Positions 39,048 through 52,809 of a DNA stretch of 64,000 bases are shown here, in pieces. The notes under the pieces were generated by a model. It did not search any database. It saw nothing but the letters and a program-made list of their open reading frames with translations, and had not been told where the DNA came from. The DNA is from Pegea sp. RAD2-039 (Eukaryota; Chordata; Thaliacea; Salpida; Salpidae): positions 1 to 64,000 of the forward strand of contig JAQGEQ010000363.1 in the NCBI GenBank assembly GCA_034620365.1. The letters run 5' to 3'. Within the stretch, counting starts at the first letter, position 1. Each line of letters starts with the position of its first letter. A program made the position numbers and the translations under genes.

Positions 39048-39762
39048 ATGAAGCTGTTCGCCATTCTTGCTTTTTCTATGTTTGTCTTAGCAGTAGTTGC
39101 TGTTGAAGAACAGTAAGTTGTTAATTATTTTGTTATAAATTAATCTGCATTTTAAGAAATCTAAATGTTCACTAACTAATTTATTTGTAGATGATAGATC
39201 ACAAGAATATTAAAATTATTCAATGAAATTATTTTGTTTATTTACAATTATTCTTACCTTAACCTTTGCTCTAACTAATCTTACTACTTATTAAATTTTA
39301 TTATTTTTTATGTGACTCTACAGAAAGGACAACGAAGCTGCTGATGGTTAGTTTGTTATTGTTTTATGACATTATTTTTGATATAAATTCGTTTTTCAAC
39401 TTATTTTAAAATGTATTTTAGACTCTTATTGATATTGAAATTTAAAACAAACTTTCTATCTTCTAGTTGCAACTAAATCCGACTACTATTGCACTCAACA
39501 TCACTTCACTATCATCATCAACCGCTTGAAACATACTCTTCGTATCTGTAGACATCATACTCTTATTGCAACTAGAAGTTGTAGACATCGTATCCACGTT
39601 CTCTTGACCTACATCAGTCAATACAGAGCCCACATCCGATCAAACAGTTACAGAATCCGTAGTTTCATCCATAGATACCACGCTTGCCGTCGCAACTGCT
39701 ACTGGAGCTGCAATCGTATCCTCAAGCATGCCTACAGAGGTGATGAAGAATCCCAACAATAA
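39048..39762 (+). CDS. Type A peptide, copy 2 (127 aa)
   Basis: Exons 39048-39112, 39324-39346 and 39467-39762. The encoded precursor is identical to copies 5 and 6 and can be taken as the family consensus; it differs from copy 1 only at residue 98 (His). Both introns are nearly identical to those of copy 1, so the pair separated or was homogenised very recently. Confidence 0.84.
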
Positions 39763-39789
39763 ATATTCTGTCAAATATTTTTGCAATTA

Positions 39790-42700
39790 AATCGTTGATG
39801 TTGTAAATCTTTTCTACGATATGCATCGGTTTTTGTGCAATACAATATTGAATATTTGAGAAGTTTGGTTAACATCATTTATTAGTTTTAAGCTGTTGGC
39901 TTGTATATGACTCTTTTATAATTGAAGTATGGTATTCAGACAGACGGCAACGTTGAATGTCTTTTAAAGTTTTTGTCATTTCATTTTATATTCTTTTGAT
40001 TTGGGTACAACTAAATGCTCGGGTATCTACCAGCAACCACTAACTCAGGCAATTTTTGATTAAGCACTTTTAACGGTTTTCATCATTTTCAAATTGTCGA
40101 AGCCGTGGAGTTAAATTTTATTCTCTTATTAAAAGTTTTTAAATTACAATAAATTCAGCAAAAAAGATGAGTCAAGTAGTATTAAAGCTGAACACCAAAA
40201 ACTTTTTTTAATTTTAACTAATTACATCTTTTGATTTAGTAAATACACATGCAATGATAATAATTGAAAAAGGCAAAAGACTTATCAGCTATTTGTCCAT
40301 GGAAAAATGTATTATAAAAGAAGACGGTATAGATGATCACAGCTTACTACAGTTTTTGATCAATGAAAAAATGAGCCTTACTTACAATTGAACACACGCC
40401 AGATACAGTAATTAAGTATCAAGCAACTTCTTTTTATACATAAGCTTATGGATGAACATAACCACAAAACTTCATTTTTCTATCATGCACCCACAACCCT
40501 TTACAAACTAAAAACTTTCTAAAAGTAATAAATGAGAAACATGACACAACAACTAGATTTACAACAATAAAGCTTATATTTCACACATAACATTCAAACC
40601 TTATGGATGATAACTGAACTCTTAAACTTAATGAAAATAGACTAGGATTAAATACTCTTGCAGTATACGAAGTTCTTTCTTGTGAACTACTGTCAAAAAA
40701 ATAAAAAGGATAAAATTTAAAACACAGTTTTGTGTCTGGCTATAAGATTTATTAGTTTTAATACTTTTAAGCAGAACATTTTTTAATCAATTCCTTACTC
40801 TAAATACTTTAATTTATCTTTTAATACAACTGGGTATTAACCACTATTGATAAAATAAAATTACAAAGCCAACTGAAAAACGGCAGCAATATCAAATTAT
40901 TTCAAACTGATATATTCCACGGCAAATAATCTGCGTAAAAATTGGGATATTCTATAAACTACTTTTGTACAAATTCAAACACAGAATTCTTCAGCCACAA
41001 AAAATGCCAAAGTAACGAAAGAAAAACCGATAATAATATAAATATATATATTTACTTAAGATTAAAAACGTTATGTTGATTTTTACGTATGCAGATATCA
41101 AGCTATTATCTTGTAATCCTTCAAAACTTCAAACTGCACTACACACTGTAGAAAACTGGTCTACGAATTGGCAGCTCAGAATCCAGCCCACAAAGTCTGA
41201 ACTTATAACTTTTTCTCGTAAACCAGCTGTAAATTGCTCAACCAATACTCCATCAATAGATTTATTATTCAACGAGTATCTTCGGTCCTAGACCTTGGTC
41301 TTACTCTCTCATTTGACTTTAAATGGCGCGATTATGTTTCTAAAATCTTTGCAAAATCAATCAACCTTGTCTTCCTTATTATAAAGAAAGACCTTTGATT
41401 CTAAGGACCCATGATTTCTTATCAATCTTTTCAAATTGTACGTACGTCTAATTCTTGAATACAATGTTAGTGCATGGATGCCATATCAAGTTAGTGATAT
41501 CAAAAAAATCGAATCCGTTCAGTCCACATTTACGAGATTAATATGCAGGAAACTTAATATTAAATAAGATAGTTATAAACATCGTCTCAGTTTCTTCGAT
41601 TTAGATACCTTGGAAATTCGACGGATTAAATACAACTTAATTCTTATTTTTAAAATTATCAACAATTTAATTGACATTCAGTTTGATGATTTATTTTCTA
41701 TTAATCCTTTCCTCAAGTTATATCAGCTCAGACGACACACATTACACCTTAATAAGCCTATAACACCTAGTACATTGGTCCAAGCAAATTTTTTCTCATA
41801 CCATACAATTAGTACATGGAACCAGCTGCCATCAGACATTGCCATGTCGAAGTCACTCGCGTTGTTCAAGCAGAAATTGAACCGTTATAATATTGCCAAC
41901 ATTGTCATTTCTAAACTGTGATTTTTTTATCTTTTTTATATTTTTAACATTCCATGTAATTGTTCACTGTTATATACTTTGAGTGATATCGAAATACCAT
42001 GTGTTACATCTTTTACTTTCTATATTTTTGACTAAATAGGTGTTATTTGTGAGAATGTGTGTTAGCAAGAAGTACTCTCTTCAGGTACCCTCCTTCGCAT
42101 TTATTGTAATAAATAAATAAATTAAGAAAAGTTAAGTTCAGTTTATTAAAGATCTACCTTAGGGATAATTAATAACAGCTTATATGAACTTAAAATAACT
42201 TGTAAGTCTTTCTAATCTCCAAACAAACTTTTATTGAAGAAATTTTTATTTTATTACAACGTCTATTCGTTATTTGTAAATCATCATGCTCATGTTAGTA
42301 TGAAATTAAGGAAACCTTGATTAGTAGGATAAAGGTGAGACTTAATGACGAAAAGTCTTGAGTATTTTTTGTAGCTAAGTATCATTAGATTATTAAGTTT
42401 AAAAATAGTTTAAATTTTAACAGGTGACTGGCGTTAGTTTTTAGAAAATTTAATTTAAGACTCATAATTATTACTACCATTTAATAGAATGCACAATATG
42501 AAAAAATATAATTTTGGGTATGATACTCTTTCTTAATTAGTTCTTAACAATTTTTAAATTGTTCTTTGGTGAAAGGGTTGAAGATTTGTCTAATGGTATG
42601 TATGTGGATACAAATTGATGTAAATAATTTCCAGATGATTCTAGTGAAGCTCAGAAGAAAACTTAAATGCCAAAGTGTATCGGCCAGTCTGGGCAACTAC

Positions 42701-43350
42701 TTAAGGCAACAATGTTCAATAACATGTGGTTCTGGATAGAAGAAGCACAATGTCAATTGTGTGTCTCTAGAAAAATCCTAATTTCATGACAGAAGTATGA
42801 AATGATGTTCCAGTATTTGATTCTGCTTACATGTGCTTTAATTGCTAATTTTTTTAAATCATCAGAATAATAAAGCATTCTAAAAGCCGACAAACTAACA
42901 GACATTTTAAACAGAAGTTAGAAACTACATTTTGGACAAAAACATCAAAATGAATAATGAAATTAAATCAATTTTGGTGGAATATATTAGAGAAAAAAAA
43001 TTTTAAGATAATTATCTTACAAATAACTCAATTATTTTATCAAACTTTGTGATTTTTATTATTAGTTAGTAGTTAAGTATTACTTTAAGAACCTAAATTG
43101 AAGTTATGTACAGAAACGATTTGAAAAACCTGGTCTGCTTGAATACTGGGAAAGCTAATAAAGACTTAAATTTACCCAAAGTTATCATTTAGCAACTTAT
43201 ATAACCTACAGTTTAAACTCAGGAGTAATAGCTAAATACAGAAGAATTTTGTAATTTAGCAGCTAATCTCTAACAAATCAAAGTGATAAATTAAAAATAC
43301 TTAAAAACAATATATACAATGGCTCAAATGCTTTATTTAATTGCATGAAG
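39790..43350. repeat. Array spacer, type II, enlarged by an insertion
   Basis: The flanks (39790-40282 and 42782-43350) match the type II spacer at 52810-53890. About 2.5 kb at roughly 40283-42781 is absent from that partner and contains LINE sequence, so it was inserted after the spacer type arose, or was lost from the other copy. The insert outside the LINE shows no exon. Confidence 0.7.
41060..42120 (+). mobile_element. 5'-truncated LINE, reverse transcriptase end and 3' tail
   Basis: Begins near the catalytic motif: 41073-41291 encodes TYAD-IKLLS, where LINE reverse transcriptases normally have YADD, so one Asp of the pair is missing. It continues with TVENWSTNWQLRIQPTKSE. 41610-41921 encodes the LEIRRIKYNLILIFKIINNLID region. 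A frame break separates the two. The element ends near 42120 with a short AATAAATAAATA-like tail, typical of CR1/L2-type LINE 3' ends. It is the best-preserved of the four related fragments in the window. Confidence 0.85.
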
Positions 43351-43393
43351 CAAATTTCAGGTGATTAAGCAAGAGCATTTCAAAGATAACACT

Positions 43394-44093
43394 TTATTCT
43401 TGTTGTTGTTCATCTCCCTTGAAATGGAAAGTATAGGGTTTTCTCCACCAGCAGAAACTGAGACAATGACGGTATCTGTGAATCCAAACCTGGAGGGTAT
43501 GAATTGTTCTGTGATAGCGGAGCTTCAAAAGATGAAGAACGTGGTTGAGATGGTGGATGCGATGTTGACAATTGCGACGGTGAAGATATAAGCGATGTCT
43601 GCATTGACGGATGAAAACTTCGAGTCTTCGGGCATAAAGAACTCGGGACCAGCCACCACCATAATGTCCGTGGACAGATACTTGGTGAAAGACGAAATGG
43701 TCATCATCGGCGAGTTCGGACCTGTTTACAATTGTCAATTAGTTTAACTTCAATCAAACTCATCTATAAAACTCAAAACAAGTAAGAAGAAATATTATTC
43801 AATCAGTTAATTGACATTATCTGTAAACAATTAGAATATTATTTATCTTAATCGAATAGGTGATGAAGAAGCACTATGTGTAAAAAGTAAAGTTAATTCT
43901 TTTAATCTATTTATTTGAAATTTAAATTTAGATATAAATTAATTAATTTATTACAATTTCACTGAAACATCGAGATTTTATTTTCTAGTAGAATCAATAC
44001 AAGTGTAAGAACTTACAAATCTTTAGATTCTTCGTCAGCTCTGGCTGCTCCAATAAAAAGCAAAGTTGCAACAAAAAGTAAAGTTAATTTCAT
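43394..44093 (-). CDS. Type B peptide, copy 3 (134 aa)
   Basis: Exons 44093-44017 and 43721-43394. All four Cys, the signal peptide and the acidic segment are intact. About ten residues differ from copy 2, all in the cationic domain: Arg64, Gln65, Tyr71, Asn76, Gln78, Asn85, Thr98, Gln103, Leu113, Ser114. Four of these are non-conservative, so this copy has drifted or been diversified while the linker stayed unchanged. Confidence 0.82.
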
Positions 44094-44793
44094 CGTTTAT
44101 TTTCTTCTGAAGTTCTACAATAGAAGTTAAAAGATAATGATGAAAAGTAACTTGCATTCCCTTTTATAACTTTTTTGTCCTTATTATTTGCAACAAACAG
44201 TTTTCTTGTAGGCAGATATCATCCACCTACACACTGAGTAGTGGGAAAACTTCCTTCCTTCAATAGAAAATAAAAATTAGTTTCCTAAATGTAATATGCA
44301 AAGTTTGTAGATATTAATAATAAGATTAAAAACAAATGTTTACGATTAACAATTAATTAATTTAATGTTTCATTTAATAAAATGAATTATTACTTTTACT
44401 TCGTTTAGAAAACTCTTGTTGCATCTAAACTTACTTATTCTTTAAGGTTCTTTCGTATTTTATTTAAGCAACAGAAAATTTATCAAGTGATATTACTGAT
44501 TACCATATATTTTTATATTTTTTGTGATCAATTTAGATTGCAGTTTACATTTTTACATCAAATGAGTCCGCCCAGATGCCAACTATCAACTTTTCTGCAA
44601 ATTTTACAGCTCCCACACATCTTCTCTATTAATCATACCTTCGGATACCCACCTATTCCACATCCTCAAAAACACACCAACACAAATCGGAAATGTTTTT
44701 GAGACCTTCAATAACTGATATATAAAGCGCATTGATTGGAAAACTTCATCATACTTTTCTTAAACTTCCAAGTAAAAAGTCTGAAAAGAGAAA
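44094..44793. promoter_or_regulatory. Divergent upstream region of pair 3
   Basis: 700 bp, closely similar to pairs 2 and 5. The dyad TGTAGG-N13-CCTACA lies at 44207-44231. The type B TATA box lies near 44163 and the type A TATA box (TATATAAAG form) near 44720. Confidence 0.62.
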
Positions 44794-45508
44794 ATGAAGC
44801 TGTTCGCCATTCTTGCTTTTTCTATGTTTGTCTTAGCAGTAGTTGCTGTTGAAGAACAGTAAGTTGTTTATTATTTGGTTATAAACTAATCTGTATTTTA
44901 AGAAATCTAAATGTTCAATAACTAGTTTAGTTTTAGATGATAGATCACAAGAATATTAAACTTTTCAATGAAATTAGTTTGTTTATTTACAATTACTCTT
45001 ACCGTAACTTCTTGCTCTAACTAATCTTACTATTTACTAACTTTTACTATTTTTTATGTGACTCTACAGAAAGGACAACGAAGCTGCTGATGGTTAGTTT
45101 GTTATTGTTTTATGACATTATATTAGAAATAAATTCTTTTTTCAACTTATTTTAAAATGTATTTTAGACTCTTATTGACATTAAAAATTAAAACAAACTT
45201 TCTATCTTCTAGTTGCAACTAAATCCGACTACTATTGCACTCAACATCACTTCACTATCATCATCAACCGCTTGAAACATACTCTTCGTATCTGTAGACA
45301 TCATACTCTTATTGCAACTAGAAGTTGTAGACATCGTATCCACGTTCTCTTGACCTACATCAGTCAATACAGAGCCCACATCCGATTAAACAATTACAGA
45401 ATCCGTAATTTCATCCATAGATACCACACTTGCCGTCGCAACTGCTACTGGAGCTGCAATCGTATCCTCAAGCATGCCTACAGAGGTGATGAAGAATCCC
45501 AACAATAA
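44794..45508 (+). CDS. Type A peptide, copy 3 (127 aa), most variant
   Basis: Exons 44794-44858, 45070-45092 and 45213-45508. Four residues depart from the type A consensus: Leu88, Asn90, Asn95 and Thr102. All lie between the second and third scaffold Cys, where the chain should be most free to vary. Introns are also more diverged than those of copies 1 and 2. Confidence 0.83.
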
Positions 45509-45539
45509 ATATTCTGTCAAATATTTTTGCAATTAAATC

Positions 45540-46880
45540 GTTGATGTTGTAAATCTTTTCTACGATATGCATCGGTTTTTGTGCAATACAATATTGAAAT
45601 TATAACACGTTCGAGTAAAATTATTCATTAGTTTATAAATGTTTTAATGTTACATAAAAGCTATAATGTTTTAGATAGTTATGACTTATTTAAATATAAA
45701 TTTGTTAAGTTTTTAAATATTAATAATGTGGTCAAAGGTTAGATTATGTCGTAAGTCATTTTATTTAAGAAATCTATCATTGAAAATTATAGAAAGCTTT
45801 TAGATCATTTCTTTTTTATTTCTATGTAAAGAAAAGAAGTTTGATGTATAAGCAACGCTGGATAAATTATTAAAATAAATGAGGGATCGAATTCTTAAGA
45901 AAACTAGTTTCAACAACTTACCTCTTGAATTTAAAAGACATATCTCCTAAAAAAATTAATTTTATAAAAATCTCATCAAAAGATTAATAAAAATCACTTT
46001 GCTCTAATACTTCACTCTCAATATCAATCATCCTAAGTTCAACACAACTTATCATGATAAAAGAAGTTTTCAGCAGTTGTTCTAGTCATTTGGAGTTATG
46101 TTGTATATTTCCAAAAGTTAAGTTATAAAGCTGTGACAATTATTAAAAAGCTTACATGATTTTCTTTGAGCTTTTGAAAAATCTCATAAAAATTATAAAA
46201 AAGTCTTTTACCTGATTAGCATGAAGTGATACAGATTTAGTAGTCTCGTTCGACGTTATATCTTTAATTCTCAAGTCATTCTCTACAGGAAAAAAATAGA
46301 ATCAATTACCACTTGTATTGTGTTGTTATGAAGTAGTAATTGAAAATTTCCATCTTGAAAATAAAGCTTGCTGATAGTATTGCAATGATATCATTTTCAA
46401 ACTCTGTCAAGTTATCATACAAACTAAAATTTAGAGATTAATTATTGACCTTTTAATAGCTTGGTTCATCAGCAAAAACTTATTTATTTTGATATAACTC
46501 GGCATAATAAAAAAGGCCCTACTTTAAATTACCAGCAAGTATTTGCAAAAATATTTGATCAAAAATAAAGAAAAATTGTTCTGTTTAATTTGTATTGTTA
46601 ACCTGCTCTTTCTAACTACTTTAAAATTCTAAACCGGTTTTATATACAGAAAAGACTTATACAAGAGTCTGGTCTGCTTGAATATAAGTAGATTATCTAA
46701 CAGTCTATCTTTAAAAAACTACTATTTCTCACCTAATCTAGAACAAACCATCTTTAAATGTCACTGAAAATATCTTAAATAAAAACTTTGATCTCTGAAA
46801 GGTATTTGTCAAATATAAATCACAAGTTCTCATCAGGCTTAATTGATTGGTTTCAAATGCTTTATTTAATTGCATGAAGC
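45540..46880. repeat. Array spacer, type I, with internal deletion
   Basis: Matches the other type I spacers, but a block of about 190 bp present at 36990-37210 is missing around 46470. No exon. Confidence 0.7.
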
Positions 46881-46922
46881 AAATTTCAGGTGATTAAGCA
46901 AGAGCATTTCAAAGATAACACT

Positions 46923-47622
46923 TTATTCTTGTTGTTGTTCATCTCCCTTGAAATGGAAAGTATAGGGTTTTCTCCACCAGCAGAATCTGATACAATGACG
47001 GTATCTGTGAATCCAAACGTTGAGGGTATGAATTGTTCTGTGATAACGGAGCTTCAAAAGATGAAGAACGTGGCTGAGATGGTGGATGCGATGTTGACAA
47101 TGGCGACGGTGAAGATGTAATTTACGTCTGCATCGATGGATGAGAACTTGGACTCTTCGGGCATAAAGAATTCGGGCGTAGCCACCACCATAATGTCCGT
47201 GGACAGATACTTGGTGAAAGACGAAATGGTCATCATCGGCGAGTTCGGACCTGTTTACAATTGTCAATTAGTTTAACTTCAATCAAATTCATCTATATAA
47301 CTCAAAACAAGTAAGAAGAAATATTATTCAATCAGTTAATTGACATTATCTGTAAACAATTAGAATATTATTTATCTTAATCGAATAGGTGGTCAAGAAG
47401 CACTATGTGTAAAAAGTAAAGTTAATTCTTTTAATCTATTTATTTGAAATTTAAATTTAGATATAAATTAATTAATTTATTACAATTTCACTGAAACATC
47501 GAGATTTTATTTTCTAGTAGAATCAATACAAGTGTAAGAACTTACAAATCTTTAGATTCTTCGTCAGCTTTGGCTGCTCCAATAAAAAGCAAAGTTGCAA
47601 CAAAAAGTAAAGTTAATTTCAT
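46923..47622 (-). CDS. Type B peptide, copy 4 (134 aa)
   Basis: Exons 47622-47546 and 47250-46923. It has its own set of changes: Lys18 in the signal peptide, YARIL in place of WSRVL at 50-54, VQVLIH at 59-64, Arg68-Lys69, His71, Gln78, Thr98. All Cys are kept. Variation here is concentrated in the linker and just before the first Cys, unlike copy 3. Confidence 0.82.
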
Positions 47623-48339
47623 CGTTTATTTTCTTCTCAGATACTACAATAGAAGTTGAAATACAATGATTTAAAATATCTTGCATTCCCTTTTATAACA
47701 TATTTTTGATCAGTATATAACTTCGATGTAGGCAGAGATCACCTACACATTGATAATTTCCTTCCTAAAACAGAGGAAAAAGACAAGTTTTTTTTTAATG
47801 TTTTATGATAACTTTGAAGATACTAACAATTATACAAATTGCTTGATTCTTCAGAAATATTTAATTAATCTTATTCTCTCTATAAAATTCGAAATAAAAT
47901 TGATATTTTATTTTTGGATAAATCCTTTTATGTTTTTAAAAACTCATGTTGTATACTAACTTTTTTAATATATATATTCTTTTCCATTTTTAAAACAGTG
48001 AAACTTGTACCATCTATTCATAATGATTATAAAATATTTTGTATAAATACGTTAAAATTATAGTTTAATGAAATTAATTTAGATTGCAATTTACGGTTTT
48101 ACATTAAATGTTTCCACCCAGATACCAACTATCAATTTTACTACAATTATTCCTATTGCCACATATCTTCTCTATAAATCATACCTTTTCATACCCACCT
48201 ATTCCACATCCTCAAAAACACACCAACACAAATCGGAAATGTGTCTAAGACCTTCAATAATTGATATATATAGCGCATTGATAGGAAAACTTCATCATAC
48301 TTTTCTTAAACTTCCAAGTAAAAAGTCTGAAAAAAGAAA
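47623..48339. promoter_or_regulatory. Divergent upstream region of pair 4
   Basis: 717 bp, of a second sequence class shared with pair 6. The dyad is kept as TGTAGG-N9-CCTACA at 47727-47747, with a spacer four bases shorter than in pairs 2, 3 and 5. The type A TATA box (TATATATAG) lies near 48266. The central part is unlike pairs 2, 3 and 5. Confidence 0.62.
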
Positions 48340-49055
48340 ATGAAGCTGTTCGCCATTCTTGCTTTTTCTATGTTTTTCTTAGCAGTAGTTGCTGTTGAAG
48401 AACAGTAAGTTGTTTATTATTGGTTATAAACTAATCTGTATTTCAAGAAATCTAAATGTTCAATAACTAGTTTAGTTTTAGATGATAGATCACAAGAATA
48501 TCAAAAATATTCAATGAAATTATTTTGTTTATTTACAATTATTATTAACTTAACTTCTTGCTCTAACTAATCTTACTATTTACTAACTCTTATTATTTTT
48601 TATGGGACTCTACAGAAAGGACAACGAAGCTGCTGATGGTTAGTTTGTTATTGTTTTGTGACATTATTTTTGATATAAATTCTTTTTTCAAACTTATTTC
48701 AAAATATATTTTAGACTCTTATTGATATTGAAATTTAAAACAAACTTTCTATCTTCTAGTTGCAACTAAATCCGACTACTATTGCACTCAACATCACTTC
48801 ACTATCATCATCAACCGCTTGAAACATACTCTTCGTATCTGTAGACATCATACTCTTATTGCAACTAGAAGTTGTAGACATCGTATCCACGTTCTCTTGA
48901 CCTACATCAGTCAATACAGAGCCCACATTCGATCAAACAGTTACAGAATCCGTAGTTTCATCCATAGATACCACGCTTGCCGTCGCAACTGCTATTGGAG
49001 CTGCAATCGTATCCTCAAGCATGCCTACAGAGGTGATGAAGAATCCCAACAATAA
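48340..49055 (+). CDS. Type A peptide, copy 4 (127 aa)
   Basis: Exons 48340-48404, 48616-48638 and 48760-49055. One residue differs from consensus, Phe13 for Val in the signal peptide; two further base changes in exon 3 are synonymous. The second intron donor and acceptor are standard. Confidence 0.83.
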
Positions 49056-49079
49056 ATATTCTGTCAAATATTTTTGCAA

Positions 49080-50640
49080 TTAAATCGTTGATGTTGTAAA
49101 TCTTTTCTACGATATGCATCGGTTTTTGTGCAATACAATATTGAAATTATAACATGTTCGAGTAAAATTATTCATTAGTTTATAAATGTTTTAATGTTGC
49201 ATAAAAGCTATAATGTTTTAGATAGTTATGGCGTATTTAAATATAAACTTGTTAAGTTTTTAAATGTAACGTAATTAATACTAACGTGGTCGATATTTTT
49301 ATTTTGTCGTAACTCATTTTATTTCAGAAAACTATCATTGAAATAAATATAAAGCTTTTAGATCATTTCTGTTTTATTTCTATGTAAAGAAATTAATTTT
49401 GATGTATTAGCAATGTTGGATAAAATATTAAAATAAATGAGGAATCAAATTCTTAAAAAAGACTATCTTGATCAACTTACTTCTTGAATTTAAAAGACAT
49501 ATCTCCTAAAAAAATCAATTTTATAAAAATATCATCAAAAGATTAATAAAAATCACTTTGCTCTAATACTTCACTCTCAATATCAATCATCCTAAGTTCA
49601 ACACAACTTATCATGATAAAAGAAGTTTTCAGCAGTTGTTCTAGTCATTTGGAGTTATGTTGTATATTTCCAAAAGTTAAGTTATAAAGCTGTGACAAAT
49701 ATTAAAAAGCTTACATGATTTTCTTTGAGCTTTTGAAATATCTCATAAAAATTATAAAAAAGTCTTTTTACCTGATTATTAGCATGAAGTGATACAGATT
49801 TAGTAGTCTCGTTCGACATTATATCTTTAATTCTCAAGACATTCTCTACAGGAAAAAAATAGAATCAATTACCACTTGTATTGTGTTGTTATGAAGTAGT
49901 AATTGAAAACTTTCCATCTTGAAAATAAAGCTTGCTGATAGTATTGCAATGATATCATTTTCAAACTCTGTCAAGTTATCATACAAACTAAAATTTAGAG
50001 ATTAATTATTGACCTTTTAATAGCTTGGTCCATAAGCTAAAAATTAAGAACGATTGGAAATATTCATTTTTCCATTAATATATCTGTTTTAATACTTACA
50101 AAATAAGTTCATTAATTCCTTGTAGTTAGTATATTATTCATTTCTTACCGAAATCGAAACACAACTGGTTTTGGAAGGCCTATTAATTTAAAGAACAATC
50201 AAGAAGGTTTTGCAAACTAAATCCGGTATCACTGTTATTTATTTCGATATAACTCGGCATAATAAAAAAGGCCTTACTTTAAATTACCAGCAAGTATTTG
50301 CAAAAATATTTGATCAAAAGTAATGAAAAATTGTTCAGTTTAATTTGTATTGTTAACCTGTTCTTTCTAACTACTTTAACATTCTAAACCGGTTTTATAT
50401 ACAGAAAAGACTTATAAAAAAATCTGATCTGCTTGATTATTAGTAGATTAACTAACAGTCTATCTTTAAAAAACTACTATTTCTCACCTAATCTAGAACA
50501 AACCATCTTTAAATGTCACTGAAAATATCTTAAATAAAAACTTTGATCTCTTAAAGGTATTTGTCAAATATAAATCACAAGTTCTCATCAGGCTTAATTG
50601 ATTGGTTTCAAATGCTTTATTTAATTGCATGAAGCAAATT
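49080..50640. repeat. Array spacer, type I
   Basis: Full-length type I spacer, closely similar to 36073-37600, with some diverged patches around 49250-49480. No exon. Confidence 0.72.
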
Positions 50641-50677
50641 TCAGGTGATTAAGCAAGAGCATTTCAAAGATAACACT

Positions 50678-51375
50678 TTATTCTTGTTGTTGTTCATCTC
50701 CCTTGAAATGGAAAGTATAGGGTTTTCTCCACCAGCAGAATCTGATACAATGACGGTATCTGTGAATCCAAACGTTGAGGGTATGAATTGATCTGTGATA
50801 ACGGAGCTTCAAAAGATGAAGAACGTGGCTGAGATGGTGGATGCGATGATGACAATGGCGACGGTGAAGATTTAAGCGATGTCTGCATCGATGGATGAAA
50901 ACTTCGAGTCTTCGGGCATAAAGAACTCGGGACCAGCCACCACCATAATGTCCGTGGACAGATACTTGGTGAAAGACGAAATGGTCATCATCGGCGAGTT
51001 CGGACCTGTTTACAATTGTCAATTAGTATAACTTCAATCAAATTCATCTATATAACTCAAAACAAGTAAGAAGAAAAATTATTCAATCAGTTAATTGACA
51101 TTATCTGTAAACAATTAGAATATTATTTATCTTAATCGAATAGGTGATCAAGAAGCACTATGTGTAAAAAGTAAAGTTAAGTTTTAATCTATTTATTTGA
51201 AACTAAAATCTAGATGTAAATTAATTAATTTATTACAATTTCACTGAAACATCGAGATTTTATTTTCTAGTAGAATCAATACAAGTGTAAGAACTTACAA
51301 ATCTTTAGATTCTTCGTCAGCTCTGGCTGCTCCAATAAAAAGCAAAGTTGCAACAAAAAGTAAAGTTAATTTCAT
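50678..51375 (-). CDS. Type B peptide, copy 5 (134 aa)
   Basis: Exons 51375-51299 and 51005-50678. It differs from copy 2 at residue 64 (His for Tyr) in the exon 2 product. Its 3' flank and intron also follow copy 2, supporting duplication of a two-pair block. Confidence 0.82.
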
Positions 51376-52070
51376 CGTTTATTTTCTTCTGAAGTTCTAC
51401 AATAGAAGTTAAAAGATAATGATGAAAAGTAACTTGCATTCCCTTTTATAACTTTTTTGTCCTTATTATTTGCAACAAACAGTTTTCTTGTAGGCAGATA
51501 TCATCCACCTACACACTGAGTAGTGGGAAAACTTCCTTCAATAGAAAATAAAAATTAGTTTCCTAAATGTAATATGCAAAGTTTGTAGATATTAATAACA
51601 AGATTAAAAACAAATGTTTACGATTAACAATTAATTGATTTAATGTTTCATCTAATAAAATGAATTATTACTTTTACTTCGTTTAAAAACTCTTGTTGCA
51701 TCTAAACTTACTTATTCTTTAAGGTTCTTTCGTATGTTATTTAAGCAACAGAAAATTTATCAAGTGATATTACTGATTACCATATATTTTTATATTTATT
51801 GTGATCAATTTAGATTGCAATTTACGTTTTTACATCAAATCAGTCCGCCCAGATACCAACTATCAACTTTTCTGCATTTATTCCTGTTCCCACACATCTT
51901 CTCTATTAATCATACCTTCGGATACCCACCTATTCCACATCCTCAAAAACACACCAACACAAATCGGAAATGTTTTTGAGACCTTCAATAATTGATATAT
52001 AAAGCGCATTGATTAGGAAACTTCATCATACTTTTCTTAAACTTCCAAGTAAAAAGTCTGAAAAGAGAAA
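51376..52070. promoter_or_regulatory. Divergent upstream region of pair 5
   Basis: 695 bp, of the class shared with pairs 2 and 3. Dyad TGTAGG-N13-CCTACA at 51489-51513, TATA boxes on both sides. Confidence 0.62.
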
Positions 52071-52785
52071 ATGAAGCTGTTCGCCATTCTTGCTTTTTCT
52101 ATGTTTGTCTTAGCAGTAGTTGCTGTTGAAGAACAGTAAGTTGTTAATTATTTTGTTATAAACTAATCTGTATTTTGGGAATTCTAAATGTTCAATAACT
52201 AATTTAGTTTTAGATGATAGATCACAAGAATATTAAATTTTTTCAATGAAATTATTTTGTTTATTTACAATTACTCTTACCTTAACCTTTGCTCTAACTA
52301 ATCTTACTATTTATTAATTTTTACTATTTTTTATGTGACTCTACAGAAAGGACAACGAAGCTGCTGATGGTTAGTTTGTTATTGTTTTATGACACTATTT
52401 TTGATATAAATTCGTTTTTCAACTTATTTTAAAATGTATTTTAGACTCTTATTGACATTAAAAATTAAAACAAACTTTCTATCTTCTAGTTGCAACTAAA
52501 TCCGACTACTATTGCACTCAACATCACTTCACTATCATCATCAACCGCTTGAAACATACTCTTCGTATCTGTAGACATCATACTCTTATTGCAACTAGAA
52601 GTTGTAGACATCGTATCCACGTTCTCTTGACCTACATCAGTCAATACAGAGCCCACATCCGATCAAACAGTTACAGAATCCGTAGTTTCATCCATAGATA
52701 CCACGCTTGCCGTCGCAACTGCTACTGGAGCTGCAATCGTATCCTCAAGCATGCCTACAGAGGTGATGAAGAATCCCAACAATAA
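52071..52785 (+). CDS. Type A peptide, copy 5 (127 aa)
   Basis: Exons 52071-52135, 52347-52369 and 52490-52785. The precursor matches the consensus exactly. Its 3' flank follows copy 2 rather than copies 1, 3 and 4, starting just after the AATAAATATT block. Confidence 0.84.
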
Positions 52786-52809
52786 ATATTCTGTCAAATA
52801 TTTTTGCAA

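Noticed and set aside
46890-47120. Met-rich plus-strand open frames opposite type B exon 2 (also at 43361-43591 and 53898-54128)
   Set aside because: They are the antisense of the His-rich type B frame: CAT/CAC codons read as ATG/GTG on the other strand. They break in copies 2 and 5, while the type B frame is open in all six copies.
47054-47236. Alternative minus-strand frames within type B exon 2 (for example 47054-47236, 43525-43707)
   Set aside because: Out-of-frame shadows of the spliced type B product. They have no signal peptide and are not open in every copy.
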